Part shown: in pieces, positions 1 to 10,209 of the stretch
Layout of the letters: each line of letters opens with the position of its first letter
Position numbering within the stretch: position 1 is the first letter of the stretch
DNA from: Bimuria novae-zelandiae CBS 107.79
Taxonomy: Eukaryota; Ascomycota; Dothideomycetes; Pleosporales; Didymosphaeriaceae
DNA length: 64,000 bases
NCBI GenBank assembly: GCA_010015655.1
Contig: ML976681.1
Coordinates: 125,576 to 189,575 of the forward strand
Direction of reading: 5' to 3'
Notes under the pieces: model-generated
Told to the model about the DNA's origin: nothing
The model's input: only the letters and a program-made list of their open reading frames with translations
The model's database searches: none
Program-made: the position numbers and the translations under genes

Positions 1-594
1 ACACTTTACTAGGTTTATATTAACTAAGAAGCTTAATAGGTAATAAATATAATATATAGAATTATTAGTAAATTTTAACTTTACTATATATATTATTAAC
101 TTAGAATACTTAATAGTGCGATAGATACCTTAAGTAGGAAACTAAATCTTATAAAAGATAAACCTAATCTAAAAGACGCAGTACTACGTGTAAAAAGTAA
201 TAATATAATTAAATATAATTAGCTAAAAATTAAGGCCCGCGCAGCTAGCCTATAGCACATAAAACTAAAAGTATATAATATTTAGGACTATAGCTAACTC
301 ACGATAGAATAACGCAAAGAATATAACTTATTTTAGAATAGAATTAATAAACACGACGAGATTATAGAAACAGAGTTATTATGAAACTAGGATATAAAGA
401 AACCCAATTTAAAAGGCTACACAAACTTAAAGAATAGGAATACCTAGGTATTAAGGAAATAACGCGTTAAATTACAAACAAATATACTATTCTTAAACTT
501 AGGTAAATAGTAACTAAGGTTATAAGCAGCTATTTAGCTTGCTATAAAAATAAGCTAAAAAAATGTAAGCCTTATAGATTATTATAAGTACTAT
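1..594 (+). pseudogene. Gyp1: end of RNase H and start of integrase (gypsy), RIP-degraded
   Basis: Left part of a Ty3/gypsy pol gene that enters the window from the left. At 124-141 the frame reads DTLSRK, the conserved close of the gypsy RNase H domain (usually ADALSRR). At about 550-594 the frame reads K-C-K-P-Y, the spacer between the integrase zinc finger and the catalytic core. Many in-frame TAA/TAG stops sit where the family has Gln or Trp. The frame is cut at 594 by the mini-LTR element and resumes at 994, where the integrase core follows. Not functional. The family call is fairly sure because of the downstream core and chromodomain. Confidence 0.7.
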
Positions 595-674
595 TGTCCG
601 ATTACATGGCCCTTTGCATCTGCAAGGAGGCTGGCGCACCTACGCCCGTACATTCCGCCTATGCTAAGGGGGTG

Positions 675-988
675 TGTCCGACCACATGGTCCTTTGCATA
701 TGCAAGGAGGCTGGCGCACTTACGCCCTTGCATTCTGCCCTTGTATTCCGCCCTTGCATTCCGCCCTTGCATTCCGCCCTCGCTTAACGCGCAAGGAATG
801 ACGCAAGGAATAAAGCAAGGATGAAGCAAGGGATAAAGCAAGGGATATCTAGGCAGGCAACCTAAAGATAAAAGGCAGAGTCCTAGACCTCTTAGACATA
901 GAGAAAACAGCACACACAATTCATACCTCAATTCATCTTAATCAATTATTATCTTTTCATCTTATCAGATTACCCTTCCAATCTGACA
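675..988 (+). repeat. 3' LTR of the miniature element
   Basis: A 314-bp unit starting TGTCCGACCACATGG, directly after the polypurine-like AAGGGGGTG, and ending CTGACA at the TSD. It repeats the first ~66 bp of the element (595-660) with few changes. Confidence 0.8.
723..840. repeat. Minisatellite and imperfect inverted repeat inside the LTR
   Basis: About four copies of a 14-16-bp unit with core CCCTTGCATTCCG (723-780) are followed by repeats of the complementary type, core GCAAGGAATGACGC (791-840). The two arms can pair across a short GC-rich centre (TTAACGC), giving a long imperfect hairpin in the LTR transcript. Confidence 0.7.
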
Positions 989-993
989 ACTAT

Positions 994-2060
994 AAGTAGC
1001 TAAAAGACCTTAGTAAAGTATAATAATAGACTTTATATTAAACCACCTCAGATCGCTATAGCTAGAAATGAAGTAAATATATAACACTATTATAGTAATA
1101 GTGGATTGCCTAACTAAAATAGCCAAATTTAGACTTATAAAAGAATCTATAATAGCAAAAGAACTAGCTTATAAGGTAGATAACATAGTGTTCGCAGAAT
1201 TTAGACTACTAAAGAAATTTATTATAGATAGAAATAAGCGCTTTACGTTTAAGTATTAGAATACCTTTATAGTAGCTCTAGGTATTAATAAAAAGCTCTT
1301 AATAAGTTTCCACCCTAAACTAATAGATAAACGGAACGTACGAATTCAACTTTATAATAGAACCTATAATTCTACGTTAATAAATAATAGGATAATTAGG
1401 TAAAGTTACTACTAATAGCCTAGCTATCATAGAGTAGCGTAAGGTTAGGAATAATACAATACTCCCTATATTACACTACCTATACATATAAGCTAGATAC
1501 TTATTAAGATCTAAGATATATAGAAAGTATTTATATAAATATCTAGAATAAGGGTTAAAAGATAAAGGAACCTTACGAAGTAGTATAAAAATAAATTACC
1601 TAAAAAACTCTTATGGTATTAAAAAACGCAAATATGTAAAGAATTAAGGAACTAACTCTTAAAAATAGGGATAACGTTTTCTTATTATAAAAAATATAAG
1701 AAAGAAACGACCTAGCAGAAAATTAAATTACCTTTAAGTAGGTCCTTTTAAAATATAAAAAGCTAAGGGACCCATTATAACTAAATTACTTTTACTAAAG
1801 GGTACTAAGATTTATCCTACGCTTTATAAATTACTCTTAGAACTAGCTCTACTAGACGCTCTAGTTAAGACCTAGTAAGATCGAGAAGATAACAAGTCCG
1901 AGATTAAAGAAATTAGGGACCTAAAGATAGACTAAAGTTGGCCTAAATACTTTATTAAGTAGAAAGGATAGCTAGAATAATACAACACCTAGTAATAAAA
2001 AAACCTCACGAACTATAAGGAATTAGTAATAGATTATTACTAATAATACCCTAAGATAGA
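994..2060 (+). pseudogene. Gyp1: integrase core, C-terminal domain and chromodomain (gypsy chromovirus)
   Basis: Continuation of the gypsy pol frame after the mini-LTR insertion. Around 1092-1131 the frame reads VIVDCLTKIAKF, the start of the integrase catalytic core with its first Asp. At 1221-1260 IIDRNKRFTFK matches the second catalytic block, normally a SDRD..F-like motif. SFHPK at about 1305 corresponds to the HPQTDGQTER block. At 1669-1850 DNVFLL is the G(D)KV-LL motif of the integrase C-terminal domain. At 1888-2047 a chromodomain is recognisable: WPKYFIK-KG, an NT block and a YY-YP end. Stops are at expected Trp/Gln codons. This is a chromovirus, an element that targets H3K9-methylated chromatin. 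Non-functional. Confidence 0.85.
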
Positions 2061-3020
2061 AAATTAGCAATAAAGGAAGAAATATTATAAAATAAGAAAA
2101 AATTAAAATTAAATAAAAAATATGTAGCCTATAACTAGCTAAAGCTAGCCGCTAAAGGTATAAGTTGCGATAGTTTGCGAGTATTAGTAGTAATTACACT
2201 ATTTAAATCCTCTTTCCCTCTCTCTTTCTTTAAGGCTTTTATTACGTTAGTAATACAAAAATCGTATTAAGTATAGGCGTACTTATTTTCTTTAATCTCT
2301 ACTAACTTCTGCTTAAGGCGGATAGCTAGCTCTTTAGTATAAAGAAGCTTTAGATACTTCTTACGCTTCTCCTTCTAAAATAAGCTCCTAATCTTCCTTA
2401 AGGACCTACAGGCTTTACTTAGCGTAAACTAAAATATAACTAGCATACTACCTAGAGGCAGCATCTATAGATTAATATGGTTTTAACTTTTAATACTACT
2501 TATAGCCTAACGCTATTTTAAACCCTAAGACTCTACTAGACCTACGCGAGTACGACGTTTCGTGATAAAAAAAAATAAGAAACTTTTAATATAGTTAGTA
2601 ATGTAAGAAAAACCTAAAAGAGGCTATAACTCGCCTTAAAAAGTAAAGATATATACTTTTATAAAAATTAAAACTCACGCACTAATAGTATAGTAATATA
2701 AAAAAAGTAAAATATTAGGATTATAACCTTAAGAAGGATGATAGTATTATAATTAAAAACTATATAACAATAATAGAACTAGATAACTACGCTAAAAGAG
2801 TTATTATTAGTAAAATTATTAAGGCGAAGGAATATAAGAAAGCGTAAGGTAGCTTAGGTTAGTAGTTACGTAATAAGGTCCCGCATACTATAAGATTCTA
2901 TCGGACCTTAGGGTCTTAGTAGGACTATAATAATTATTCTAATAATAGCGAAGACTAAAATAAATAATATATAGTTTAATAATTCCTTTTTACCTTTCCT
3001 ACTCCTTATAGGTAACTTAA
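2061..3020. other. Degraded AT-rich region downstream of Gyp1; no confident gene
   Basis: Probably the 3' non-coding part of Gyp1 or an older relic. Two weak coding-like tracts are visible. On the minus strand at about 2450-2160 there is a Lys/Glu-rich, coiled-coil-like frame containing TKELAIRLKQKLVEIKENK. On the plus strand at about 2560-2960 there is a frame ending in an acidic tail with many Asn/Asp codons. I cannot place either in a family. The minus-strand tract sits where an antisense ORF like that of Gyp2 would be. Cop1 inserted at TATAC, 3021-3025. Confidence 0.4.
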
Positions 3021-3025
3021 TATAC

Positions 3026-3265
3026 TGTCTGCACTGCCTCGCCTTCCGCGCTAAGGGAACTGTGTAACCCTTGTACCCCCTCACTTCCAGTTAACCTGAT
3101 ACTGTACCGAAACCCCTTCGCCTCCACACTACCTGGTACTCGCTCACATCCACGAGAACTGGAAGGAAGGTATATAGAACTATTACAGAACACATAGACA
3201 ATACAGACACTAGATACCAAAGACAGAGAGTTACTTGTTTATTCCTTACTACCTGTGAACCAACA
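3026..3265 (+). repeat. 5' LTR of Cop1
   Basis: 240 bp, starts TGTCTGCACTGCC and ends GAACCAACA. It would carry the promoter and polyadenylation signals. An apparent minus-strand open frame across it is fortuitous. Confidence 0.9.
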
Positions 3266-3592
3266 CTGATTAGTAGTTACCCTTATAGTCGATGCTATAA
3301 GAGATAACCACAGACAGCAAGGAGAACTAGAAGAGACACGATAAGGGGTATAATAATACCCTAAACTATGTGCTAACGAGACCCTAAGCGTTTACCTGGG
3401 TTTCCGCGTTTATCACGCCTTCGCCGGAAGCTCGCGCGTTGTAGCCTACTACTAAGTAATAAGGACTTTAAGCGTTTACCTAAGTCCCTGTCTATCACGC
3501 TCTATAGTACCCGCTACTAATAGTACTATCAATTAACCTGCGTCTTACTCTCTTAAAGAGACGCCTCACGACCCCTAAATTACTTTCCCACG
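3266..3592 (+). other. Cop1 leader with primer-binding site
   Basis: Untranslated stretch between the 5' LTR and the gag ATG. The primer-binding position (3266-3282) reads CTGATTAGTAGTTACCC. The corresponding site of Cop2 reads CTAATTAGTGATTGC; every difference in the first 15 bases is an A/G transition, so both elements probably share one primer. A tRNA-Ser(GCU) anticodon-arm fragment is a possible but unproven match. Confidence 0.55.
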
Positions 3593-5540
3593 ATGCCTCT
3601 CACTAACCATCTCACGAAGGAAGAACAGGCGCTTATTAATAAGGATAGTTAGGGCTAGCCCCTTAATATTAATAAGAATACAGACATTACAAAAATTAAT
3701 ATAAAGAGTGTAAACATATACATCCTCTTCTACTACCGGATCTCCCGAAATAAAGAATAGGAGGACTATGAGCTATAGGAGCAAATGACTATTATTTTTA
3801 AAGAATAGCTAAAAGAACTCTTTAACAAAGGCAATAAATCTTTTGTTACTAAATTACGAGACCACCTACGCAAGCAAGGCGTCTTTGTAGCTAAGAATAG
3901 TAAGTTAATTACCTATAATATCGTAGAAGCGCTGCAGGGTGACTATTACGAATAGACTAATAAAGAGGTTGCTTACTAGCTTAAAATAAATAAGAGGTTG
4001 CTTACTAGCTTAAAATAAATAAGAGGTTTAACTCGCGCTTTAATCTAAATCTTGCGACATCGCCTCTATATAATACGCCTCTATTATAGTAATCTTTTTA
4101 ATAACCCTTTGCGCACCTTGCTTCTCCTTAACTAGCTCTAATAGCACGCACTATCTACTAACCTATACCTCTACTAAAATAGTAGCCTACTATATACCTG
4201 CCTCCTCATTAGCAGCACAACGCGCCTTTATCCTCTACGCAGTAGCTAAACCAGTATAATACGTACAACCCCCATCTGCAGCACGAAAGCCCTACAGACG
4301 CCACACGTCTTAATAACGCATATTAACTTATTATAGACCTCTGCAAGCTATACGACAATAAGAAGCGCTTTAGAGGTAACCTATATAACGTATTTAACAC
4401 CAAATTTAGAATCTTCTAAGACAATTGCAGCAAGATAGGGCTACCTAAGTAATACTAAGATCGAGCTTTTTCTATTATACTAAAAGATAGAGCGTCTAAC
4501 TACTACTATAACCGCCTCGCGGGTCAGGGCTATAATCTTAAGATAATAATAGGTATAACAAAGAGCTACTTCTATAATAAGGAGAATTGTTAATTGTACT
4601 TTAGTAAGTGGAGAATAACTACGCTAGCACGTATAATTAGCGCCTACCCTAATAAATTTTGTCTTAATGCTCTCTAATTACTTATTAATAAGCTCTAGAA
4701 GCTTTAACGTGGGCTAGGCTATAACTACTAAGGTAATAACGTACTACGCGAATAACTACTTAACGCGTGTAGTAGTATTAAGGATTATAATCTTGCCCTC
4801 TTCGCCCTAGCGCCTACTTTTAAAGGCTTCTACTTTACTCTACGCTTATTTATTAGCGCTACCACCCGCTCGCGCGAGGCGCGCAATCTAAGCCTAATAT
4901 AATATACTACTAATAAGAAGTATTAGAACTACTATAACCTCTAATATCCCTATAAGGACGACCCTAACGCAAATAGCTATAAGTAGTACTAGACTAATAG
5001 GACCTATAGAGGTAAAAGCTCGCGGAGAGGTTAAGGTAATAAATTATAAGGATTCTTGTCGCGCTTCTCGCCGCAAGACGTTAATAATTATAGACCCTAT
5101 TAAGGTAACTCTCGAGGGTTACCCTTCTAATAGCCACTGCCACCTAAGTAACTGTAATCTTAAAAGAAATGCTTTATTTGTAGTAAGCCTGGCTACTAGT
5201 CAATAAAGCACTCTAGGGATAAGCGTAAGTAATCCTATTATAGATTTTACCAGACAGCGTTAGCCTACTTATATAACGCGTAACCTAACGTTACTAACTT
5301 TTACGCTTTCCTAACCAAGTACGAAGGTATTAAAATTAATAATAAGGCCTAGTAGATGCTCGCTATAGAAATAATAATTAAAGGAGATTAGTTTATTACT
5401 AAGTTCTCTAGTATAATTAACGGCAATTAGACGATTGCCTACCTAAATAACTAAGCTATATACTACGCGACTACACGAATTGACGCGTTTAGGGCTATAG
5501 ATAATACGCCCGCCACTATATTTACGTTTAAAAATTAATA
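3593..5540 (+). pseudogene. Cop1 gag with CCHC zinc knuckle
   Basis: Starts at ATG 3593 (MPLTNHLTKEEQALINKD). A gag core is readable at 4318-4510 (D-L-C-K-L-Y, then IGLPK, then a YYYNRLAG-like end), a layout I associate with fungal copia gag proteins. The knuckle at 5167-5220 reads KKCFICSKPGY, then SIKHSRD, keeping C-x2-C and the later His. Stops within it fall at Trp or Gln positions. A 29-bp tandem duplication (3960-4030) adds a frameshift. Gag would form the particle shell and bind element RNA; this copy cannot. Confidence 0.75.
3960..4030. repeat. 29-bp tandem duplication in Cop1 gag
   Basis: The unit beginning GAGGTTGCTTACTAGC starts at 3965 and 3994, and its first bases recur at 4023, giving about 2.3 copies with period 29. 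Because 29 is not a multiple of three it disrupts the gag frame. Confidence 0.85.
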
Positions 5541-5544
5541 TAAT

Positions 5545-8500
5545 AAGAAAGTCTTTCAGGGCATTATGCCTGACACGGGAGCCTTAGGCGTCTCGATAGC
5601 TAGAGAACTACAAGCGACTGCTCTATAAGCAGCCACAAGCTTGTAAATAAATACCTTAACGGCTGGGTAGCACCAAATCCGCTTTGGTAGAGGCTAGGCA
5701 ATTACATCCATAGGGACCCTACACGTTAATATAGTAATTAGTAAAGTCACGTTCTACGTGCTACCTACTAATACGCTATTTTTACTCTATCTAGCCGACA
5801 TGGATAGACTAGGCGTTAGATATAACAACCTGCGTAACGTACTGGTCTAGGGCAACTAGCTACACCCAGTTATACGTAAATAGGGCTATCTATGGCTCCT
5901 TGTAAATTAACCTAAACGTACCGTAGCCGCCAGCTGCCACCTTATAGAGACTAAGCTACGCCAGCTCCACTAACAATTTAGCCACCTATTAGCTTGTTAG
6001 CTCTACGACTTGCTTATTCGCACTGGCCATAATAACGTCTATAAGGAGCTTATTAATAAGCTTGTTAAGTACTACTAATAGTGCTAACTAAATTAGAAAG
6101 CACCTAGACGCTTTAGATTTAAGCTTAAGAAACTAGACCTAGACTTTAACTACAAGGTAATTATTAATATTATGTACCTAAATAGAAAACCTGTCCTATA
6201 TATAGTTAACAACGCGACCGCCTTTTAAGCTGCTCGCTTCCTTAAAGATGCATTAGCTATAAGCACTTAGAACGCTCTATAGCATTACTAAATTAATATC
6301 TACCTTAGACCGCCTAAGTATCTTGTCTATAACGCTAGCAGGAACTTTATTTCTACTAAATTTAAGTAACTTGCCAAGTCACTATTAATTAATATTAAAG
6401 AAGTACCTGTAGAAGCTTATAATAGCGTAGGCAAGGTAGAGTGGTACTATACTCTATTATAACGTGCTTTTAAGACTATCCAAGCCAATTTACCTATAAT
6501 AATAGACAGGTAGCTTATCTTGTAAATGGCTATTAAAGCTATTAACGACACTATAGGTCTTAATAGCCTAGTGCCTACGCTCCTTGTCTTCGGCGCCTAC
6601 CCATAAATAATAGAAGACTCTCCCCCGTCGCTATTAATTACTTAACGCGCTGCTGTTATTAAAAAGGCTATAAGAGAGGTATAACGGGTATACGAGACGC
6701 GCTAAATTAATAATACGCTAGCAACGCGCAATAGACTTACAACGCTTAAAATAACTATACTACCTATTAACTCCGACGTGCGCGTCTAGCGCGAGAAGAA
6801 TAAATAAATAGGGCCCTATAAGCTTATTACTATAATAAATAAGACCTGTACAATACAGCTACCGCATGGCCCTACAAATTTCCGCTTAACGGTTATTAAG
6901 CCATACTACACGGATACCTCCCCGACAAACAACGAACCAGCCACGCCACTAGCGATTAATAATAAGGATAATAGCCACCTAATAAATATGCCAGACAACA
7001 GAGACGATAACTAGGACAAAGACAGCGAAACTAGTGTAACTAACTAGTATTAAGAATAAGCTTCTAAACTCCCTTAATAAAAACGCGGCTAACCTAAAGG
7101 TAGTAAGAATAAGTCTAAAGCTACTATAGCCTGCGCGAACCCTCCTAGGATAGCTCGTGCAGCTTTTATAGCGTACACTGTTCACACAGCGCCTAACGAA
7201 GCTTATATAATAGAGGTCTTTATAACGCACAAAGAGAACACCGACTGGCTACTTTTTATTTAGTTACGTAAAGAGCAAAGGATAACTACACCTAGCTAAC
7301 TATTTAAGCTATTAGATAATAAGGAAATTAACAGCCTTATTACTAACAGAGTCTTTCGCTTTAAGCAATACGATCCTTGCAAGCACTAAGGACGGATTTT
7401 TAAGTTACGACTAGTACGCGAAATTAAAGGTAAGACTATTACTACCCTATACGAGAAATTACGCCTCGTAGTGTAAGGCTATTAAGACGATAGCAAAGTA
7501 ATAATCCTTACCTAATCGCTAACTATCTAGCAAGCTAGCTAATAAATTATACTAGCTATTGCTCCTTCACTCATGCGTAATAGAGTTACATTAATAAATA
7601 GAGAGATCTCGCTCTGGCTGCAAGATATTACCTAAGCATATGTATAGTCACGCATAAAGCTCAACCGAGTAGTCATCGCCCACTTACCTAAGGAAATTGA
7701 ATACAAGTATCTACCTGGCATAGTTATAATAGTTAAGAAGCCCCTATACGGCCTAGCTAAAGCTAGTACCTATTAGTGGGCAACGTACAGCGCTTATTAT
7801 AAGGAAAAGCTTTATATAGAGACCTTAACATATAACCTATGCCTGCTTATAACCACTACCTAAGACGCCTTTGGCATAGTAGGCATGTAGACTAACGACA
7901 CACTTATCCTTACGGATAAATGTTTCTCTAACCTAGAGGAGAAGGAGTTAACGTTTATAGCTAAGCTAAAGGAGAAGCTAACACCTACTACTTTATTAAT
8001 TTTAATAGCTATGTCCTATCGATTAATTACACTAGCAAGCTCTTACTACGACAAAAGGATTAGGGTAAGAAGATTTAGCTTATTAACGTAAGCTTAGCTA
8101 ACTATTAATAATAGTACGTTAAGTAGAGGGCTCGCGGCGCCTACATCGCGAGCATCTACTAACTAGAGGCAACTTTTAACCTCTCTATTACTGCACAAAC
8201 TTAGGAGCCTACTATTAACGATGTTAACGCGTTAAATAAACGCCTATAGTAGTAACTAAATAATCTTAATCGTGGCCTCACCTATAAGGCACTTAACCTG
8301 GCTCAGGCTAAAGTCTTTGTGTTCGTTAATAGCTCCTTTACAAACAACAAAGATTTAAGTAGCTAGATTAGCTACATAATTATAGTAGCTATAGAAGACG
8401 CTACTAACACGGAGTTTACTATTTATAGCAATCTTATTTACTAGAGCTCCGCGAAGAGTAAACGCGTGACCTAAAGCGTCCTTACGTTAGAGATCTACGC

Positions 8501-8900
8501 AATAGTAGGAGGCGTTAACCTCGCCTACTCTATTACCTTAACGCTTACTATGGTTATAAAGCAGCTTAGTCTGCTATCTCTCCCCCTAGTAGTTTATACA
8601 GACTCATACTGACTATATGAGTGTATTGTCAAGCTAGGAACGACTAAGGAAAAACGACTAATAATTAATATTATGGCCTTACGTCAATCCTATGAGAGAA
8701 GGGAGTTATTTAAGGTTTAATAGGTAAATGGCTAAGATAACCCTGCCAACGCTATAACAAAAATATCGCTAAATAAAGCCCTAAAAACTCTTATTAATAC
8801 AAACTCGCTGCGCATACAAGTTAACGGATAGGTAACACGCAAGGACCCCACAAACTAGCTTTAATAATAATCACGACAACCACTATAGTTATTACCTTCT
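5545..8900 (+). pseudogene. Cop1 pol: protease, integrase, reverse transcriptase, RNase H
   Basis: Protease: FQGIMPDTGALGVS at about 5554-5597, with the catalytic D-T-G intact. Integrase: core near 6150-6330, with the catalytic Asp of the MYLD-type block now Asn (MYLN), and an almost untouched GLNSLVPTLLVFGAYP at 6555-6605. RT: begins near 7340; LVREIKGKT at about 7408-7435, a QGY block follows, and the YxDD-equivalent reads TNDTLIL at about 7890 (one D changed to N). RNase H: around 8430-8520, SAKSKRVT and then LEIYA. In-frame stops are numerous. The domain order makes this copia. Dead, but every domain is present. Confidence 0.85.
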
Positions 8901-8975
8901 AACTTTCGCAAACAGCCTCTCCAGCAAGTGTACACTTAATCCACACTTATTTTACTATAAAAGAAAAGCTACTAG

Positions 8976-9215
8976 TGTCTACACTACCTCGCCTTTCGCG
9001 CTAAGGGAACTGTGTAACCCTTATACCCCCTCACTTCTAGTTAACCTAATACTGTACCGAAACCCCTTCGCCTCCACACTACCTGGTACTCGCTCACATC
9101 CACGAGAACTGGAAGGAAGGTATATAGAACTATTACAGAACACACAGACAATACAGACACTAGATACCAAAGACAGAGAGTTACTTGTTCATTCCTTGCT
9201 ACCTGTAAACCGACA
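8976..9215 (+). repeat. 3' LTR of Cop1
   Basis: 240 bp, same length as the 5' LTR, starts TGTCTACACTACC and ends TAAACCGACA. Followed directly by the TSD TATAC. Differences from the 5' copy are mainly C/T and G/A. Confidence 0.9.
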
Positions 9216-9220
9216 TATAC

Positions 9221-9994
9221 TCTAAGTGTATTTCTTATAACAGATTAGTAAATCTCCTAGTTAGTTATTTTATAGTTTCTTAGGGGTTATTTGTACACCT
9301 TAGTGTTATTATTTTAAGCTCTTAACTACTAAATATATCTATAAGATATATTACTTTAGACCTATCCTTCCCTAATCAGGATTAGTCTTAGGTAAGTGAA
9401 CCTCCTTGTAACATTATTAAAGATTATCTTATAAACGGAAATAACATCTTAGAATATAATAATAAAACTAAGAAAGTGTGAAGAGACTTGGTATTATTTA
9501 AAAATAGATCTAAATTATATTTAAAGACGTTAATAAGAAATAATAAGCTAAACATAAGATATAAAGGCTTAAATAAACTAAAGTAGGCAGTACTTATATA
9601 GAAAATATTAGACGCGTATAAGCTAAAATTAATTAAAATAACGTACTACTTTAAGTAGTTTACTATAATAGACTAAGTAAAGCATTAAAGACAAGCTTAC
9701 CTACTATAATAAGGTAAATAACCTAGAGGAACTTGTGAAGCTATTAAGCCCCTAAGGGATAGCTAGTCTTAAAGGGTTTCAGGTTAGTTCTTGGGCAAGA
9801 GTGTTAGTAATATAGATAATGGATATTAATAACTTACGCGTATTAATAGGACGTTAGTATTAAAAGTGTATATAATATAATTAAATTAATAAGAGAGCCT
9901 AAGTTAAATCTAAACAATAGATTAGTAAATAGGTTAAACACGATAGTAGAAGTCTACCATCGCGTTCCTATATACATAACTCGTCCCACGAATC
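9221..9994. other. AT-rich relic between Cop1 and Cop2; nothing recognised
   Basis: No reading frame of note on either strand and no LTR pair. It contains a stretch with less RIP-like composition (about 9260-9420). It is the continuation of the DNA left of Cop1. The last bases (9982-9999) share a short TCCCA-centred repeat with the sequence right of Cop2. Confidence 0.5.
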
Positions 9995-9999
9995 CCAAG

Positions 10000-10199
10000 T
10001 GTTGGTAGGCCTTTGTACGATCGTACGGGTGATAACAGTAACGAATGTCTTGTATATTGCTATTAGTATATTCTATCTATAAACGTGGGTGCTACGAAGG
10101 TATACATGGGCTCGGTGCGAGTCGGACCAAAGTAGGATCGAGACGGTACGTTAGGCAGCATCAAGCAGCCTCAGGCAATGGGATATGTGTATACCGACA
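10000..10199 (-). repeat. 3' LTR of Cop2
   Basis: 200 bp, about 95% alike by eye to the other LTR, with A/G and C/T differences. Element polarity is minus, so this is the 3' copy. On its inner side the minus-strand sequence ATAAAAGGTTACTAG matches the position and end (TACTAG) of the Cop1 polypurine region. Confidence 0.9.
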
Positions 10200-10209
10200 C
10201 TAGTAACCT

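Larger units (their letters stand above)
595..988 (+). mobile_element. Miniature LTR element (LTR fragment + polypurine tract + LTR)
   Basis: A 394-bp insertion inside Gyp1 flanked by the perfect 5-bp duplication ACTAT (590-594 and 989-993). It starts TGTCCGATTACATGG and ends AATCTGACA. It is not a simple solo LTR. After about 66 bp of LTR start (595-660) come a polypurine-tract-like GCTAAGGGGGTG and then a second LTR start at 675. The product is therefore a 5' LTR stub joined to the tail of an internal region and a whole 3' LTR. The LTR start, the phrase AGGCTGGCGCACCT and the polypurine tract match Cop4a/b, so it is a relative of that copia family. Few RIP changes are visible. Short open frames here are non-coding. 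Confidence 0.85.
3026..9215 (+). mobile_element. Cop1: complete Ty1/copia retrotransposon, RIP-mutated
   Basis: A 6190-bp element with 240-bp LTRs (3026-3265 and 8976-9215) and the exact duplication TATAC at 3021-3025 and 9216-9220. Internal order is gag with a CCHC knuckle, protease, integrase, reverse transcriptase, RNase H. Integrase before RT is the diagnostic copia order. The leader begins CTGATTAGTAGTTAC at the primer-binding position; the 3' LTR is preceded by an A/G-rich tract ending CTACTAG. All domains contain stops and Trp/Gln/Cys losses of RIP type. The LTRs still resemble each other closely, differing mostly by C/T and G/A. Defective, but structurally whole. Confidence 0.93.

Noticed and set aside
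594..931. Two overlapping open frames on both strands (76 and 90 codons)
   Set aside because: They lie wholly within the miniature LTR element and arise from its minisatellite; no family resemblance.
595..988. Simple solo LTR
   Set aside because: A second LTR start preceded by a polypurine tract at 664-675 shows a stub-PPT-LTR structure.
3017..3220. 67-codon minus-strand frame
   Set aside because: Lies in the 5' LTR of Cop1; not coding.
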